The notes beneath the pieces are model-generated. The model was not told the DNA's origin, did not search any database, and saw only the letters and a list, made by a program, of their open reading frames with translations. A stretch of 64,000 nucleotides of DNA from Madurella fahalii (Eukaryota; Ascomycota; Sordariomycetes; Sordariales), in contig CM056879.1 of the NCBI GenBank assembly GCA_029876055.1, forward strand, positions 124,001 to 188,000, in the 5' to 3' direction. A program made the translations under genes and the position numbers. This document shows positions 45,546-57,167 of this stretch, piece after piece (position 1 is the stretch's first letter; each line of letters starts with the position of its first letter).

Positions 45546-46731
45546 CTATTTTGAATGACCGATCTCGTGCCCCGTCCTCTCAGCCGTTAACTCTGCTGCC
45601 ATCTCCACCGGCGCCGGTTCGGAAGGGCTCCTAAAGTTTGAGCTTGGGCTGGCTGGACCGCGCTCTCCATACGGGCTGTACCGATTATAAGGAAGTACGA
45701 ATCCAGGACTCGGAGGACCATACATGCCGTTTACATTATATGGCATGAAGACGCTGTTGTGGGTGTCAAACGGCTCTTGGTAGGGCTGGCTGAGCATCGG
45801 GGGGCTTCTTATGGGATCTTGCGGTGTGCTTCCGGTTGCTGCACCCCCCTGTTTTCTCTTTCTCTCGCGCTTCCGTAATACCAAGAAGGCGATGACAGCG
45901 GTAAACACAGCCAGTGCTGCAATACCTCCAACAACCCCGCCTATGATGGCCCCGACTGGGGTGCTACTGCTCTGGGGGGCCGGTTTGGTTGTTGATGTCG
46001 TTGTCGAGGCGCGAGAGCTGCTTGTGCCCGTTGGGTCGGCATACAAGGGGGCCGCCAGCTGGCTTGGGGCGCAACCGATAACGGATTGGTAGGGCAGATC
46101 AACATATGTTAATATGTTGCAAAACCTCGAGGCAGAGTCGCTGCTATAGGATGAGGATGGCCTAGTGATTAGCGCTTTGCTGGAGGAAAAATGTTTTCGA
46201 ATCAAGAAGGGCGATAAGAGGGGAAGGAGATCGGATTTTCAACACTCACCAGCAATAAGTCAGGGGCCCGGCGCTATTGCACAATCCGTTGTAATAGGCG
46301 TCGAAATCTAAGCAGGCTGTGGGAATATCGCAGGCATTGGTTGTGGGACAGCAGCCCACGTGGCCTTGGTCGGTGCTACATATCAGACCATCGCTGCATT
46401 GAATTGGATTGTCTGCACATACAGGACTTGGTAATTAGCAATCTCGGATGATGCAGATTCCAACTTGACGGAAACAGGACGCACTAATGTTTCCCTGGAC
46501 ATAAGCGCAATCTGTGGTTCTAGCTTGGCGTCTGCTCAAACCATGCATTGAGTTGTCGAGAGCTGGAGCGGCTGTTGGGAGGGGTCGAGGGATCCCGCGC
46601 AGTGCAGGCGCTTGGGCGGCAAACATGGTCTTTTTAGGTTGCACAACACCCAAAGAGGCTCCTCCTCGTATTCCGTGGGAGAGAAGCAATACGCAGGCAT
46701 AGCTCAAGAGCGCAACGACTGGCCTGGCCAT
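45546..46731 (-). CDS. Mid2-like single-pass cell-surface protein
   Basis: Three exons on the minus strand (46731-46485, 46412-46250, 46143-45546), phases 1 and 2 closing, 335 residues. Signal peptide (VVALLSYACVLLLSHGIRGG), then a Cys-rich ectodomain (IQCSDGLICST, HVGCCPTTNACDIPTACLDF, LCNSAGPLTYCC, SRFCNILTY, VIGCAPSQ). A Ser/Thr-rich stretch (TGTSSSRASTTTSTT) leads into one membrane helix (VGAIIGGVVGGIAALAVFTA), a stop-transfer cluster RKRERKRKQ, and a ~100-residue Pro/Ser-rich cytosolic tail. This is the layout of Mid2-like and WSC-like wall-stress sensors of fungi, though the ectodomain is not a WSC domain. It converges with the amino-acid oxidase gene, 183 bp apart. The signalling role is inference from architecture. 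Confidence 0.82.
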
Positions 46732-47892
46732 GCTGTAAACAGTACACAACACCCAACCGGGTCTGGAGTTGTTGCATGCTAGAAGTTTTGAGCAAGAGCA
46801 CAACGGGTCTGCTCAAACCTTGCAATGCCAACTACGGCGGTGGCTGAGAATGCGGGGTGAGGCAAAGTAGAGCCACGACAAAGACTACGTGTACAAATAA
46901 CAACTGGTAAGGTCTGAACCAGTCAGCGCGAGCTGCGTCACAAGAAGTCCGGAATTGGTAGGTCAAAGTCTACCGACAAAGAACCCATCATCCCCAAGCG
47001 TCACGCACTCGGATATCGAGCATTGCGTCGGTTATTGGCTTAGTTCAGCTTATAGATAATTACAGCGGGATACGAGAGGGCATAATTCTATTAGCCGTCG
47101 CGTCACTAGCCCCAGATGGAGTCCCTTTACCTTTCTCTTGTAAAGTTGCTTTTTCTAGTTCTTCCAATTTGCTTCGTTACTGGCGATGCCGTCTTTGATG
47201 TTGCTCGATAGCGGGTTGGAGTTCTGATATGGAAGGTAAAGTACTAGTGAACTGATAATCCCGAGAAGGATTCATATCACTGGAAATGACCGTCTGAATG
47301 TATCTACTTGCTCAAGTATCAAACACGGCCCCTGGGGCCGAGTTTTCGGTGAATACATAGGAAGACCTAGATGATACATTGCGAGTTGTAGACTACGGAT
47401 AGCCAATTCAAGTCTCATCGGGACCGGACGTAGCCGTTTGATCGATGTGAGCGGCGAGGCACATCTCCACGCAGGTGCTATAAACTATCATTTACCCGGC
47501 CACTAATGGCTAGCCGAGCACACTCGCCGTTCTTTGGAGGCCGCCATAGGGTCAAATAGGGTTATCGAAATAATTAAGATGGACCGGAGATAGCACTTCC
47601 ACCAAGGAGCGGGATCCGGGGTCCCGCGCTGCTGCGCGGTGCTTGGAAGATGATCCCCCGGGTACTAGATTTGGCATCTAAATAGATTATCAAGGGCGCA
47701 TTCCCGCCGGGGACCTCCCTTTCGACTCCGAACCTATGCCTTTGGCGGCTGTTTAAAAATGACTCTCTGGTCGAGGTAACTCGTAGTATTTTCTCTTAAA
47801 ATTTGCGCATAATCCTAAATGCAAACCGAACCGTGAGCCAAAACCGCCTCGAAATTCCCAACCACAGATCCAAGTTGAAATAAAGTCACACA
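46732..47892. other. Intergenic, divergent promoters of two secreted-protein genes
   Basis: The genes on either side point outward, so this 1.16 kb should hold both promoters. An imperfect GC-rich inverted repeat (GCGGGATCCGGGGTCCCGC) lies near 47,609. No coding content. Confidence 0.5.
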
Positions 47893-48632
47893 ATGAAGGT
47901 GCCGCTGGTTGCAGCCCTATTCGCCGGCACGGCGCTGGCCTCGCCAGTGATCGCAGCAGATGAGCCTATCTCGACCCCGACACCGACAACACTACAGTCT
48001 GGGGCTTACTGGATCCGGGCAGTCACGGCACCTAATTATCACAAGTACCTCCAGACGATCCCGGCGAACGTGCCCGGAACAGCAATCCTCGAGTCGCACA
48101 CGACGGCAGGCCAGTTTAACATTGTCGACGGACAACTCGTCAACATGGTGTCGAACCCTCCACTGTACATGTGGGTGGAGGAGCCGGCTGATAAGGCCAA
48201 CCCCCCTCGCACGCTGGCGACGTGGTTCAATACAACCAAGAACCCGTTTGGTACATTTGGCTGGCAAGGCGATACCCTGACCTGGTCGGTGCCGAGCGTC
48301 AGGCGGCAGAACGTGGCGGCCTGGTACGTCAAATCTGAGCTGGAAGTTCTAATTCCCCTCTACGACTGTAGGGAATACAAGCGATAGAAAATGCCTCGCA
48401 AGACTACCTGAGAGGCAAACACGCAGCTGACATTATTGGACAGGCTGGTCTGCGCGAAGCAGGCCTTGTTCATCAACACGGGAGCTTACGCATACATGAC
48501 GCCCTCTGGATGCTCGGACCAGACGGTGAGCAGCCACTCGTTTCGTCTGGCCGTGATACTCGTGAAATGGAGAAGCTAACGAAGTTGCTGCGTCAGATAC
48601 ACTATTACAACGACAAGACAGCAAATAACTAA
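47893..48632 (+). CDS. Small secreted protein of unknown function
   Basis: Three exons (47893-48323, 48444-48525, 48597-48632), phases closing, 182 residues. Signal peptide MKVPLVAALFAGTALASPVI, probably cleaved after an Ala. The mature part begins with a Thr/Pro linker (STPTPTTLQ) and has a compact beta-rich domain: SGAYWIRAVTAPNYHKYLQT, GQFNIVDGQLVN, TWFNTTKNPFGTFGWQGD, and after splicing CAKQALFINTGAY, TPSGCSDQTIHYYN. Two Cys in exon 2 could form a disulfide. The pattern resembles small extracellular proteins found across ascomycetes with no assigned role. Exon 1 read alone ends at a spurious stop; the conserved C-terminal segment is recovered only by splicing, which supports the model. 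A short last exon of 12 codons including the stop is unusual. Confidence 0.8.
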
Positions 48633-49836
48633 GATAGATAGGGTGTGGTGAATAAACTAAGAGTCGCCACTTGGTCTGATCTTGATCGTTGCCATGTGTC
48701 GACCTGGACCACCGCTGTCCGCGTAACGGCGATTGCATGCGTGCTGATCGCAGGCCACGAGTCTGAGTCGTTACGAGGCCGGTTCCGAGATCCTACGTAG
48801 TTCTCCATAGGGCTCTTGTCCGCTTTACGAAGTATACACTAGAGGTGGTCCACGTTCGCGTCGCACTGTCAGTGCTCGAAACGCTTTTGTCCACACGGCA
48901 ACATCGGCCTTTCCGACAAGTTGGTTCGTCACCATCTCCACGGGGTAGGCAAATAAGGGGAAAAAAAAAAAAAAAACTGGCCGCGTAGTGTCTCAATCGC
49001 CAGGGGAAAGCTGCTCGTTTTGGAGGGGACAAGCAGGTTTTATTGCAGGTTTTCTGCCGTCTAATCTTGTCATGGATGGCGCGGAAGTCTCAGGGGTGGG
49101 GTTTTCGGACCTTGGCCGCCCGTATTCGCGGCCCGCTTAACTTGGCACGGTAAATGAGTTTTGGTTACGTAGCACAGACATGCCGTTTCGGGGCACAGTA
49201 TGGCCCAGCAAACTCAATGCATCCTTCCCGCTTTGCTGTTGGAGATTGGGCGTCTTACACACGCCCCTGATGACTTCAGGGCATCTCAAGCCGTAAGTCG
49301 TTTCGCTGGTGCACACATACGGACGGGAACCCCCACAGTGGCAATGATTGCCAATGTTTTGCCCAAACTGCGATCCAAACCCACAACACACTGCAATGAG
49401 CCAATGGCTCCGTTTTCGTTGCCAAGACGACTGCTCGGCGCACAAGCCAACCACTCATGGTGTCGATCACCGAACCAGCAGGCCCCCCCAAGCGCGCACG
49501 GCAAAATAGCCAAGCGCCCGGCGAGGGTGTCTTCGCGTCATCTCGCCAGCAGCCGCTCCACCCACCTCCTGAAAGCATGTTTCTTCTCATTTGACCTCTC
49601 TGTCGTAAGTCGTCCCGTCGCCGTTGTAGCTCTCGAGGTACTGGCGATCATCACACTCGTTTGAACACAACGCTCGTTCTATTCCTTTCGTCGTTCAATT
49701 CTCGCACTCCAACCACGTTTGGCAGTCAGGTGCCCCTTTTTGGAGCCCCTGTCGGGTCCTCTTTGCGGTCGATTCGGCTCCTACCTTGTCCGCGCAGAAC
49801 TGTTCGAGGTCGTTGAGCGTTAGGATTGGAGAAAAG
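48633..49836. other. Intergenic upstream of GH76 gene
   Basis: Contains an A16 run (48,961-48,976). An ATG-initiated frame at 49,200-49,664 lacks domain features and overlaps what should be the GH76 leader, so it is not called. Confidence 0.5.
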
Positions 49837-51335
49837 ATGGCCACAACATGGGTGTCGCAAAGCCTAGGACGATGGCTGACAGCGCTCCTTGCGACGAGCT
49901 GTGTGCTGCCCTCAGTCCATGGCCAGTACTACCAAATTGACACGCCAGGTAATTTCACTTTGACGACCTGGACGCGGGGGGTGGTTAGCGGATCCGAGGC
50001 CACAAGGCTAACACGCGGGCCACAGAACAGATTCGCGAATCCGCACGAACACTCGCGTACGATATGATGCTTTACTACAAAGGAAACCAGTCGGGCGAAA
50101 TCCCTGGAATCCTACCGGGCCCGCCGACCGAGCACAAAGGCGACTACTACTGGTGGGAAGGAGGGGCCATGATGGGCACGTATATTGATTATTGGTTCTT
50201 GACGGGCGACCCCAGCTATAATCATGTCATCATGGAAGGAATGCTGCACCAAGTCGGACCCGGCGCCGACTACATGCCGCCGAACCATACCGCCTCCTTG
50301 GGCAACGACGACCAAGGATTCTGGGGCATGTCGGCAATGACGGCCGCCGAGAACAAGTTCCCCAACCCGGAACCCGACCAGCCTCAGTGGCTTGCGCTGG
50401 CCCAAGGAGTGTTTCACACGCAAGCGGCTCCCGAGCGGCACGACGGGACGTGCAACGGCGGCTTGCGCTGGCAGGTCCCTCCCACCAACGCGGGCTACAA
50501 CTACAAGAACACCATTGCCAATGCCTGCTTCTTCGATCTGGGCGCCCGCCTGGCGCGCTACACGTTCAACCAAACCTACGCCGACTGGGCCGAGAAGACG
50601 TTCGACTGGCTGTGGAGCGTGGGATACATCGACCATAGCGACTGGCGCGTGTACGACGGGGGCCACGTCGAGGCCAACTGCACCGACATCAACAAGGCCC
50701 AGTTCAGCTACAACGCTGCTCTGCTGCTCCACGGCAGCGCTTTCATGTACAACTACACCAACGGCAGCAAGGTGTGGGAGAGCCGCGTCAGCAACCTGCT
50801 CACCGGAATCTTGCGCGACTTCTTCGCCGAAGGCGTCGCCTTTGAGATACCTTGCGAGGGCCGCCAGGGAGCCTGTACGGCCGACATGTTGAGCTTCAAG
50901 GGTTACGTGCACCGCTGGATGTCCACGGTCACCAAGGTGGCGCCCTTCACCCGCGAAAAGATCCTGCCCGTGCTGCGGAACTCGACCGAGGCCGCCGTGC
51001 GCCAGTGCACTGGACCGCCAACCGGTCGCCGCTGCGGCTTTTACTGGTCGAGCGGCGTCTTTGTGGACCCGGACGTCGACAAGACCAGCGGCGCCGGCGA
51101 GGCCATGAACGTCCTGGCCGCCGTGTCGAGCCTGCTCATCGATGAGGCTGACCCGCCGGCGACTAACCTGACAGGTATTAGCAAGGGCGATCCCAATGCG
51201 GGCAGCCGCAGCAGGGGCCCTATAGAGCCGATGGCGCCCATCACGGGGGGTGACCGCGCCGGTGCCGCCATGTTGACCATCTTAATCCTGGGTAGTGCCA
51301 TCAGCACCTGGAGTTGGATGAGCTTGGGGGATTGA
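49837..51335 (+). CDS. GH76 mannan endo-1,6-alpha-mannosidase, GPI-type (DCW1/DFG5 family)
   Basis: Two exons (49837-49948, 50026-51335) joined in phase 1, 473 residues. Signal peptide (LTALLATSCVLPSVHGQ), catalytic GH76 domain, and a C-terminal hydrophobic tail (AGAAMLTILILGSAISTW) of GPI-anchor type. Family members are thought to cut GPI-bound glycans and transfer wall glycoproteins into the wall glucan, so the site of action is the outer face of the plasma membrane. Conserved stretches: ESARTLAYDMMLYYKGN, GDYYWWEGGAMMGTYIDYW, GNDDQGFWGMSAMTAAE (the Asp-Asp pair is the catalytic motif), CNGGLRWQ, NACFFDLGARLARYT, FSYNAALLLHGSAFMY, DMLSFKGYVHRWMS and CGFYWSSG. Several N-glycosylation sequons are visible. 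Confidence 0.95.
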
Positions 51336-52587
51336 GAAGGCAGGCAACGGAAATACGGAACGATCAACGGAAATCTTTTTCTTGGTACATATTAGGAGAT
51401 CTCGCACACGATATATCCCTCGTACGTTTTGCTGTACTGTTTTCTTTTTATCTGATGCGTTTCCGCACTCATTATGTGAAAACACCGGGATGGCGTCAGA
51501 TGGGGTTGTTGGGTATGGTCTCTTCTGTCTGTTCACTTGTGGTTCTCTGGAGCTTGCTTGGCCAGCTAGCTGGGTGCCTAGCTTAGATAGTGCGTATACA
51601 GTACACTCTAACTCCACTGGCATTCCCCTTTTTGAGCGATTGTCTTCCGTTGCTCTGGCAATTTGACATGCCGTGCTGACGTCTTGAAGCAAGGAGCTTG
51701 TGCGTCAATCTGGCCGTCGACGCTAACACTTCTCGTAGCCATGGTTGTCTTACCTAGTTACCCTCCCCAGACACTGTTAAGAACGTTGACGGATGATTCT
51801 GCACCTGGCATGTTTATCAATTTTATAAACCGAGCTCACACCACTAAAGCTGCGTCTTCCTACAAATATCATGCACTAAAGCGGTAGCGCATGCTCCACG
51901 CATTGTGTGCAAGAACTGGGGGCCGCTAGGGCTTCGCTATGTGCTGCTCATAACTAGGCAAGCGCTTTAGTCAACGTCCAGATCAAGCAGATCTACCGTA
52001 CAAGTCGTTACATTTTGGGAGAGCCTCCATGAACTTTTTGTCTCGGGCCCGTATCATGGACAGCTCTGGAATCTGGGTATTTACGTAATCGCATCACAAC
52101 CTCAGTTTGCCGAAATCACGAGCGTTCTGTGAGAAATCAATGGGAGACGCGGTCAGCTGCCGCCATGTGAGAACTACTGCACTCCTTGCACGCCCTGTGA
52201 GGCACTTATCCAACTGAAACGCCGGGTCTTGGTCCAAGATGTATGGCCAAGATAGAGAAAGTCTCATCCCGAGGAGTCCGGTGAACCTTGTCTCCCGGTC
52301 ATTTCTATTTTTGTGCAGACGCTGGACGCAAGCTAACCCCCATAGCATCCAATTATACGAGATTTCTCTACGGCCATTGAGGACCTTATGTCTCCAGCCT
52401 CTGTTTCTTGTTTCAGAGACCTAGCTTAAAGCGTGAGGTCTAACGCCCGCCAGCAGCCTACTTATTATGGCGGGATGCCTCTCGTGAGTGCCGGCCCCAG
52501 ATCGATGCAGTTCCATTTCTTGAGTAGCTTATGCAAGATCCACAAGCCGAAGGAACCCAGTCCAAGCACGCTAAGCTTCTCTCCGCA
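51336..52587. other. Intergenic between GH76 gene and secreted GPI-like gene
   Basis: Nothing is recognised. The proximal right end, including the in-frame ATG at 52531, is probably the 5' leader of the next gene. Confidence 0.5.
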
Positions 52588-53610
52588 ATGCAGCGCCTCA
52601 GGTCTAGTAGGGTGCCCTACCTACGCCAAACTATTGTCTACCTTTCGCTCCTGGTCCCGTCCTACGCCCAGTCATACGTGGGCGGCGACCTCTCAGACCA
52701 GGCACCGTATGGTGTGCCGCCTCAGGCCTTCGCTTCTGCCATAGCTTCTCCACTCGTTGACGCCAGTTTTCCGATTCGCGGATACAACACATCCACCCCC
52801 CCTGGGGCCGTCGATGCAACCGTCAAACACGTCAACGGCTGGTCCATTGATATCGGCGTGACGGCGAACGTGCCGCTGACGGACTCCAACTACGCCGACA
52901 TCGACAAGAGCCAGTGCATCGACGCAACCACATTGTCCATCACCCCGCCGGCAGGCATAACCGGCTGCGACGACAACAGCTGGCGCGTCTGCGCTATCGT
53001 CTTCACTAGCGGGCTTGGTAGCTCTGTAACGAACGACCTGCAGACCACCAAGACAGACGGCAGTTGCTCGGCGCTGCTGCCAGATGACTGTATCCAAAAG
53101 CTACAGGCAAATGGTGCCCAAGCGAAGGGGGGTAAAGACAGTGGATGTTCAAATCTGAACGTCCCTGACGAGTGTGCCCCTTACTTTGCAGGGACAGATG
53201 GGACTGCTTATAGTGAGTCGTAATGCTGTACGATCGTCATGTCCAACCCCCGCCGCGTCATTAACACATTCTATCCGATAGAAATCACTCCCATTGGCCG
53301 AGATACGTATAGAAACCGGCGCTCCCCATTCTTTGCCTGGAGTTCGGCGCCTACTTTCAAGGGCAACAAGTCGGCGCTAGCAGCCGCAATGAAGCCGGTC
53401 TGGCCGGTGTTGCTGACCTGGTCGCACTTTAACAACAGTGGAGATGTCCACGACAGCGCTGGATGGTTGTCCTGTGTCAATACGCCGCAGTCGAAGGAGG
53501 TTGCGAGCGGCAGCTCGGGCAATGGTGCAGTCACCAGCAGGGGCTGGTATAGCGGTACGCGATGGGCAGTTCTCTTGGGCGTGGGACTGGCAAGCATGTT
53601 TCTTGTATAA
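52588..53610 (+). CDS. Secreted, probably GPI-anchored protein of unknown function
   Basis: Two exons (52588-53212, 53282-53610) joined in phase 1 by a 69-bp intron (GTGAGT donor, TAG acceptor), 317 residues. I chose ATG 52588 because it places a signal peptide (RQTIVYLSLLVPSYAQS) near the N-terminus; ATG 52531 in the same frame would add 19 polar residues. The ectodomain has at least eight Cys (SQCIDATTL, GITGCDDNSWRVCAIVF, GSCSALLPDDCIQKL, SGCSNLNVPDECAPYF, GWLSCVN). It ends with a Ser/Gly-rich spacer and a hydrophobic tail (WAVLLGVGLASMFLV) of GPI-signal type. The family is widespread in filamentous ascomycetes without known function. It follows the GH76 gene, an enzyme class that handles GPI proteins; that link is only suggestive. 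Confidence 0.8.
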
Positions 53611-54155
53611 GCCCTCGTTGAGGAACCTCAAGTAGGCCCGAGGTTGGCGTGGTACTTTCGATGGATGGATCCGGGAGAGTTTGCCACTTGTAATCCCAAG
53701 ATGGGATTTCGGCCCCCTTTCTATGCAAGGAGAAAACAGAGACGGCAGATTAGTACAATGGTGGGCTCTCGAGTTAGCAGGAATTATTGCCCCAAGTTTA
53801 GTAATGAGGTGGAGAGAATCAAGTAGAAACCAAGATGATATCAACGTCGCTGCCAGTATATGCGGGGTGCCGTGCCTGTGGAGGTTGCCAGACGCTATTC
53901 ATTGTTGTTTGGACGTTTCCTGTTTCAGGCCGATACATAAGACTCCCATTCTTATTAGCTTGTGCACTAACCCATCAAGGTCCTCGCGCCCCAGCCCCGC
54001 AGACCGGGAGGACGGGAGCCCCGCAGTGTCCAGTGAAGCGGGACAGCCCAGCTTCCGATCACCGAAATTTTTCCCCCAGCCTCAGCTGCTTGAATCGCAG
54101 GGGAGCGAGGAGCATTGATCCGCGCTGCATCAGTATTCTACGGTACCAAAAGTCA
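53611..54155. other. Intergenic upstream of TRM6
   Basis: Promoter and leader region of TRM6. Open frames through it are unsupported. Confidence 0.5.
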
Positions 54156-56094
54156 ATGATGCACTCCGTCGTCCGGCCGAATGCTTGGGTAGCTCTCAAA
54201 CTCCCGTCCGGGATCACCAAGGTGATACAAATCTCTCCGAATACGTATGTTTTCCTCTGCTGGCCTGGAGGCTGGTGGACTCCTGTCGCGTGCTCACAGC
54301 CTCCTCCGTGATAGGACAGTATCTCTCGGGAAATATGGCTCCTTCCCGGCAAATCTGATAATTGGACGACCCTACCATCTCACATTCGAGTTACAAGACA
54401 AGCTGCCAGACGAAAACTTCTCGCGCCTCCGAGTCGTGTCCACAGATGAGCTCTACGCCGAAGTTTTCGCCGACGAAGGGACACCAGGGTGCTCTACACC
54501 GGCGGCTGGCGCCGGCGACGCCGTGATATCCACAACCGAGGGGGAGGAGTTCAGTTTGGTCGACGATAGCGGCAATGTAGTTGCGCGGTCCAACCGTGAG
54601 ACCATCGACGAGAGCGCGCGGCAGAAATTAACTCAAGAAGAGATTGAGGAGTTGAAGCGCGATGGAAGTAATGCCGGCAAGGATGTCATTGCGAAACTCC
54701 TGCTTTCTCACACTGCGCTGGACCAGAAGACGAGTTTCAGTTTGGCAAAATATAAGTTGCTGAAGACAAAGAAGTACATCCGGAGGTTCCAGGTTCTGCC
54801 CATTGATGTCGCAAACCTTGCGCAGTGGCAATTAGAGGAGAGGGATGCCAACAAAATCATGGACATGCGAGCCGAGATGGTTGGCCTTGTGGGTTGCTGG
54901 GGCAATGTACGTTACGGGGGCGAGGATGTCCTGCTTGAAGACCCGAATGCGACGACCGACCAAGGGGAGAGTGCTTGTCTCCCGATTAGGCAAGATCTCC
55001 TGAAGGGGAGATGGCTTGTTGTCGACGACACGTGTGGGCTGCTGGTGGCTGCAATGGCCGAGAGAATGGGTGTGCTCTATCCCGAGGACAAGGATCGGTC
55101 AACAGAAGAGGCGGCTGGGGAGCAGAATGGATGCGCCGCGGAACAGACTCCTGTTAGCACAGAAGCCGCCGGGAAGGCTAAAGCCAGCGACGAGATACCG
55201 GGCGAGACTGCCAAAGAAGATTGCGACACCGCGATGGCAGATGTGGAGGTCATTGCGGAGAGGCCAAAGACCGACGGGAAACCGAAGCAACGAAAGCCCC
55301 GTCCCTCCGACTTTGCGATCCCTTATTCCCAGACCAACACAATCACTGTCCTGCATGGAGCCAGCCAGCCAAATCTCTCACTGCTCAACTACTGGGACTT
55401 TGACATTACCTCGCCTAACCACCCACCGCATCCCCTTCTGAACCACCTCCTGACGCTCACGTGGCTCCAGCTCCTCAAACCGGAGTTAGACACTTCATAC
55501 TCGACGCCGCCGCCTACGGCTTCCGCCGAGACACTTGCATCGTGGAAGCCAAGTCGTAGGGGTAACTTCCATCGCAAGCGGCGTAGGTTCGCCCGAGTCC
55601 GGCACATTGTTGATGCAACGCGGGCGGGGGATTTCTCTGGCCTTGTGTGCGCAAGCACCATGGATCCGATAAGTATCCTGAGATACACCCTCCCATTGCT
55701 GGCAGGCGGCGCGCCGATAGCCATCTACTCGCCGACAGTCGAGCCGCTCGCAGCGCTCGCAGACTGCTTCAGTGTGCCCCGTCGTACCGCCTGGTTGAGC
55801 GGGAGTATTCCTGAGATTGCAGACCTTTCCGCCGAGGAGCTGGAGCGCTGGCCCGGGAACGAACACTTTCCGCTCAACCCGACTCTCGTTCAGGGGACGT
55901 CAATCCAGACCAGCCGCGCCCGCCGTTGGCAGGTCTTGCCGGGCAGGACCCATCCGCTGATGACGGAACGGGGCGGGCCCGATGGGTGTGTGTTTATTGG
56001 GTGGAGAGCCAAACCTGCAGAGGGGAAGGTCGCCGCCAAGGGCAAGTTCAAGCGGAGGAAGGTCGGGTCAGAGGCAGCGGAAACTCCAGCGTGA
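54156..56094 (+). CDS. TRM6: tRNA (adenine-58-N1)-methyltransferase non-catalytic subunit TRM6/GCD10
   Basis: Two exons (54156-54244, 54315-56094), phase 2 join giving ISPNTTVSLGKYGSFPANLI, 622 residues. With TRM61/GCD14 it forms the nuclear m1A58 methyltransferase that stabilises initiator tRNA-Met. Family segments: VRPNAWVALKLPSGI at the N-terminus, LGKYGSFPANLIIGRPY, LTQEEIEELKRDGSNAGKDV followed by KLLLSHTALDQKTSFSLAKY, KKYIRRFQVLPIDVANLAQW, and a C-terminal Rossmann-like half (LLKGRWLVVDDTCGLLVAAM, ITVLHGASQPNLSLLNYWDF, FSGLVCASTMDPISILRYTL, GGAPIAIYSPTVEPL). A low-complexity Glu/Lys/Ala insertion (about residues 310-370) lies between them, as in other filamentous fungi. Two adjacent ATGs (54156, 54159) are equally plausible starts. 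The catalytic AdoMet motif is not expected in this subunit. Confidence 0.95.
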
Positions 56095-56334
56095 CGGGCC
56101 TGGGGCCTAGCACAATGTTAACAATGCCTGAGTTAGAGGAGTATCGGGCATCCACTGTGCATTAGCACAGATCATAGGATACCACATGTATAAACATGAA
56201 ACGGGAGTGTTTTGTTTGCAATCGCAAGCTGCCTCCCTTCTTGCGCCGTCTACCTCTACCATGCAAGCAACCGTCCGTCCTCCCTCTTCCAACTGCTTGC
56301 TCTCCGGTGACCGCAAGTTGGATGCACCCTTTGA

Positions 56335-57167
56335 TCACAAACCCTTGCCCATAAACTTCCGTTTCGTGAAACTCAACCACCACTTGCTTGGCTTGGCGTC
56401 ACCCTCGTCGTATACCCTTGCCAATAACCTCGTTGCCAGCTCTTGTCTGACCTGCGACATATACTGTCGGAGGACCTCTGCGTCTTGCCTGTCGCGGGGC
56501 GGTTCGTACATCTATAGCGTTAAAGGTTGGCGGTATCAGCGTCTGTGTATACAACTCCCACCCACGGGCAGCGGTAAAATAAAGGAATTAAAAAAAAAAA
56601 AAGAATTATAATTATAAAAACCAAAGGAACGGGGAGGAGAAGGAGACTCATACCTGGTTCAACGGCCATGCCGGATCTCCGGGAATAGCGAAATTGAGGT
56701 CTAGGGCCAAGTTCATGACGTCCTTGGTGGCTTCCCGCAAAGTTGCATTTGGTTTGATCTTGGCCAGGCAGTCGGAAACAAACCAAATCCCGTACACGAG
56801 CAGGCGGTCAGCGGGACCTTGAATCTCAAAGTTGCGGAAGAAGGTGTTGGCGCGGAACAGGGCGAGAACTTCGTCCAGGATGTCGTAGCTCTCCGAGTCT
56901 GGGTCGGGCGACTCGTTGGCAGGGAGCGGCGGGTCGGGGAAGGGCAGCGGGTATACGGGGCCCCGGATCTTTGTTCGCAGCGGTAGGAGGGGGAAGTTGC
57001 CCACCAGCCGCGGCTGATTCGGGTCTGAGTTGAAGACAGAGTTGTAGGCCTGCGATGGGGGATGCTGGAGTTAGCGACCAGGAGCAAGGGACCATGTCCA
57101 TGGTTGTGATCGGAGCCTGGAATGAATCACATCATCCCTTGAGCAAAATCTGGTTACTCACCGGCAT
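56335..57167 (-). CDS. ARC18: Arp2/3 complex 21-kDa subunit (ARPC3)
   Basis: Three exons on the minus strand (57167-57162, 57049-56654, 56511-56335), all phase 0, 192 residues. A structural subunit of the Arp2/3 complex that nucleates branched actin at endocytic sites. The product starts MPAYNSVFNSDPNQPRLVGN and continues with LLPLRTKIRGPVYPLP, DILDEVLALFRANTFFRNFE, GPADRLLVYGIWFVSDCL, ALDLNFAIPGDPAWPLNQ, MYEPPRDRQDAEVLRQYMSQ and the C-terminus PSKWWLSFTKRKFMGKGL, all family hallmarks. The first coding exon is only six bases (Met-Pro); the reading frame forces this split because the conserved AYNSVF follows an intron. Intron 2 (142 bp) contains a 13-base homopolymer. The yeast symbol is used for orientation. 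Confidence 0.96.

Noticed and set aside
49200..49664. 154-codon ATG-initiated frame upstream of the GH76 gene
   Set aside because: No domain, signal peptide or coding-like pattern, and it overlaps the expected GH76 promoter and leader. Probably chance.
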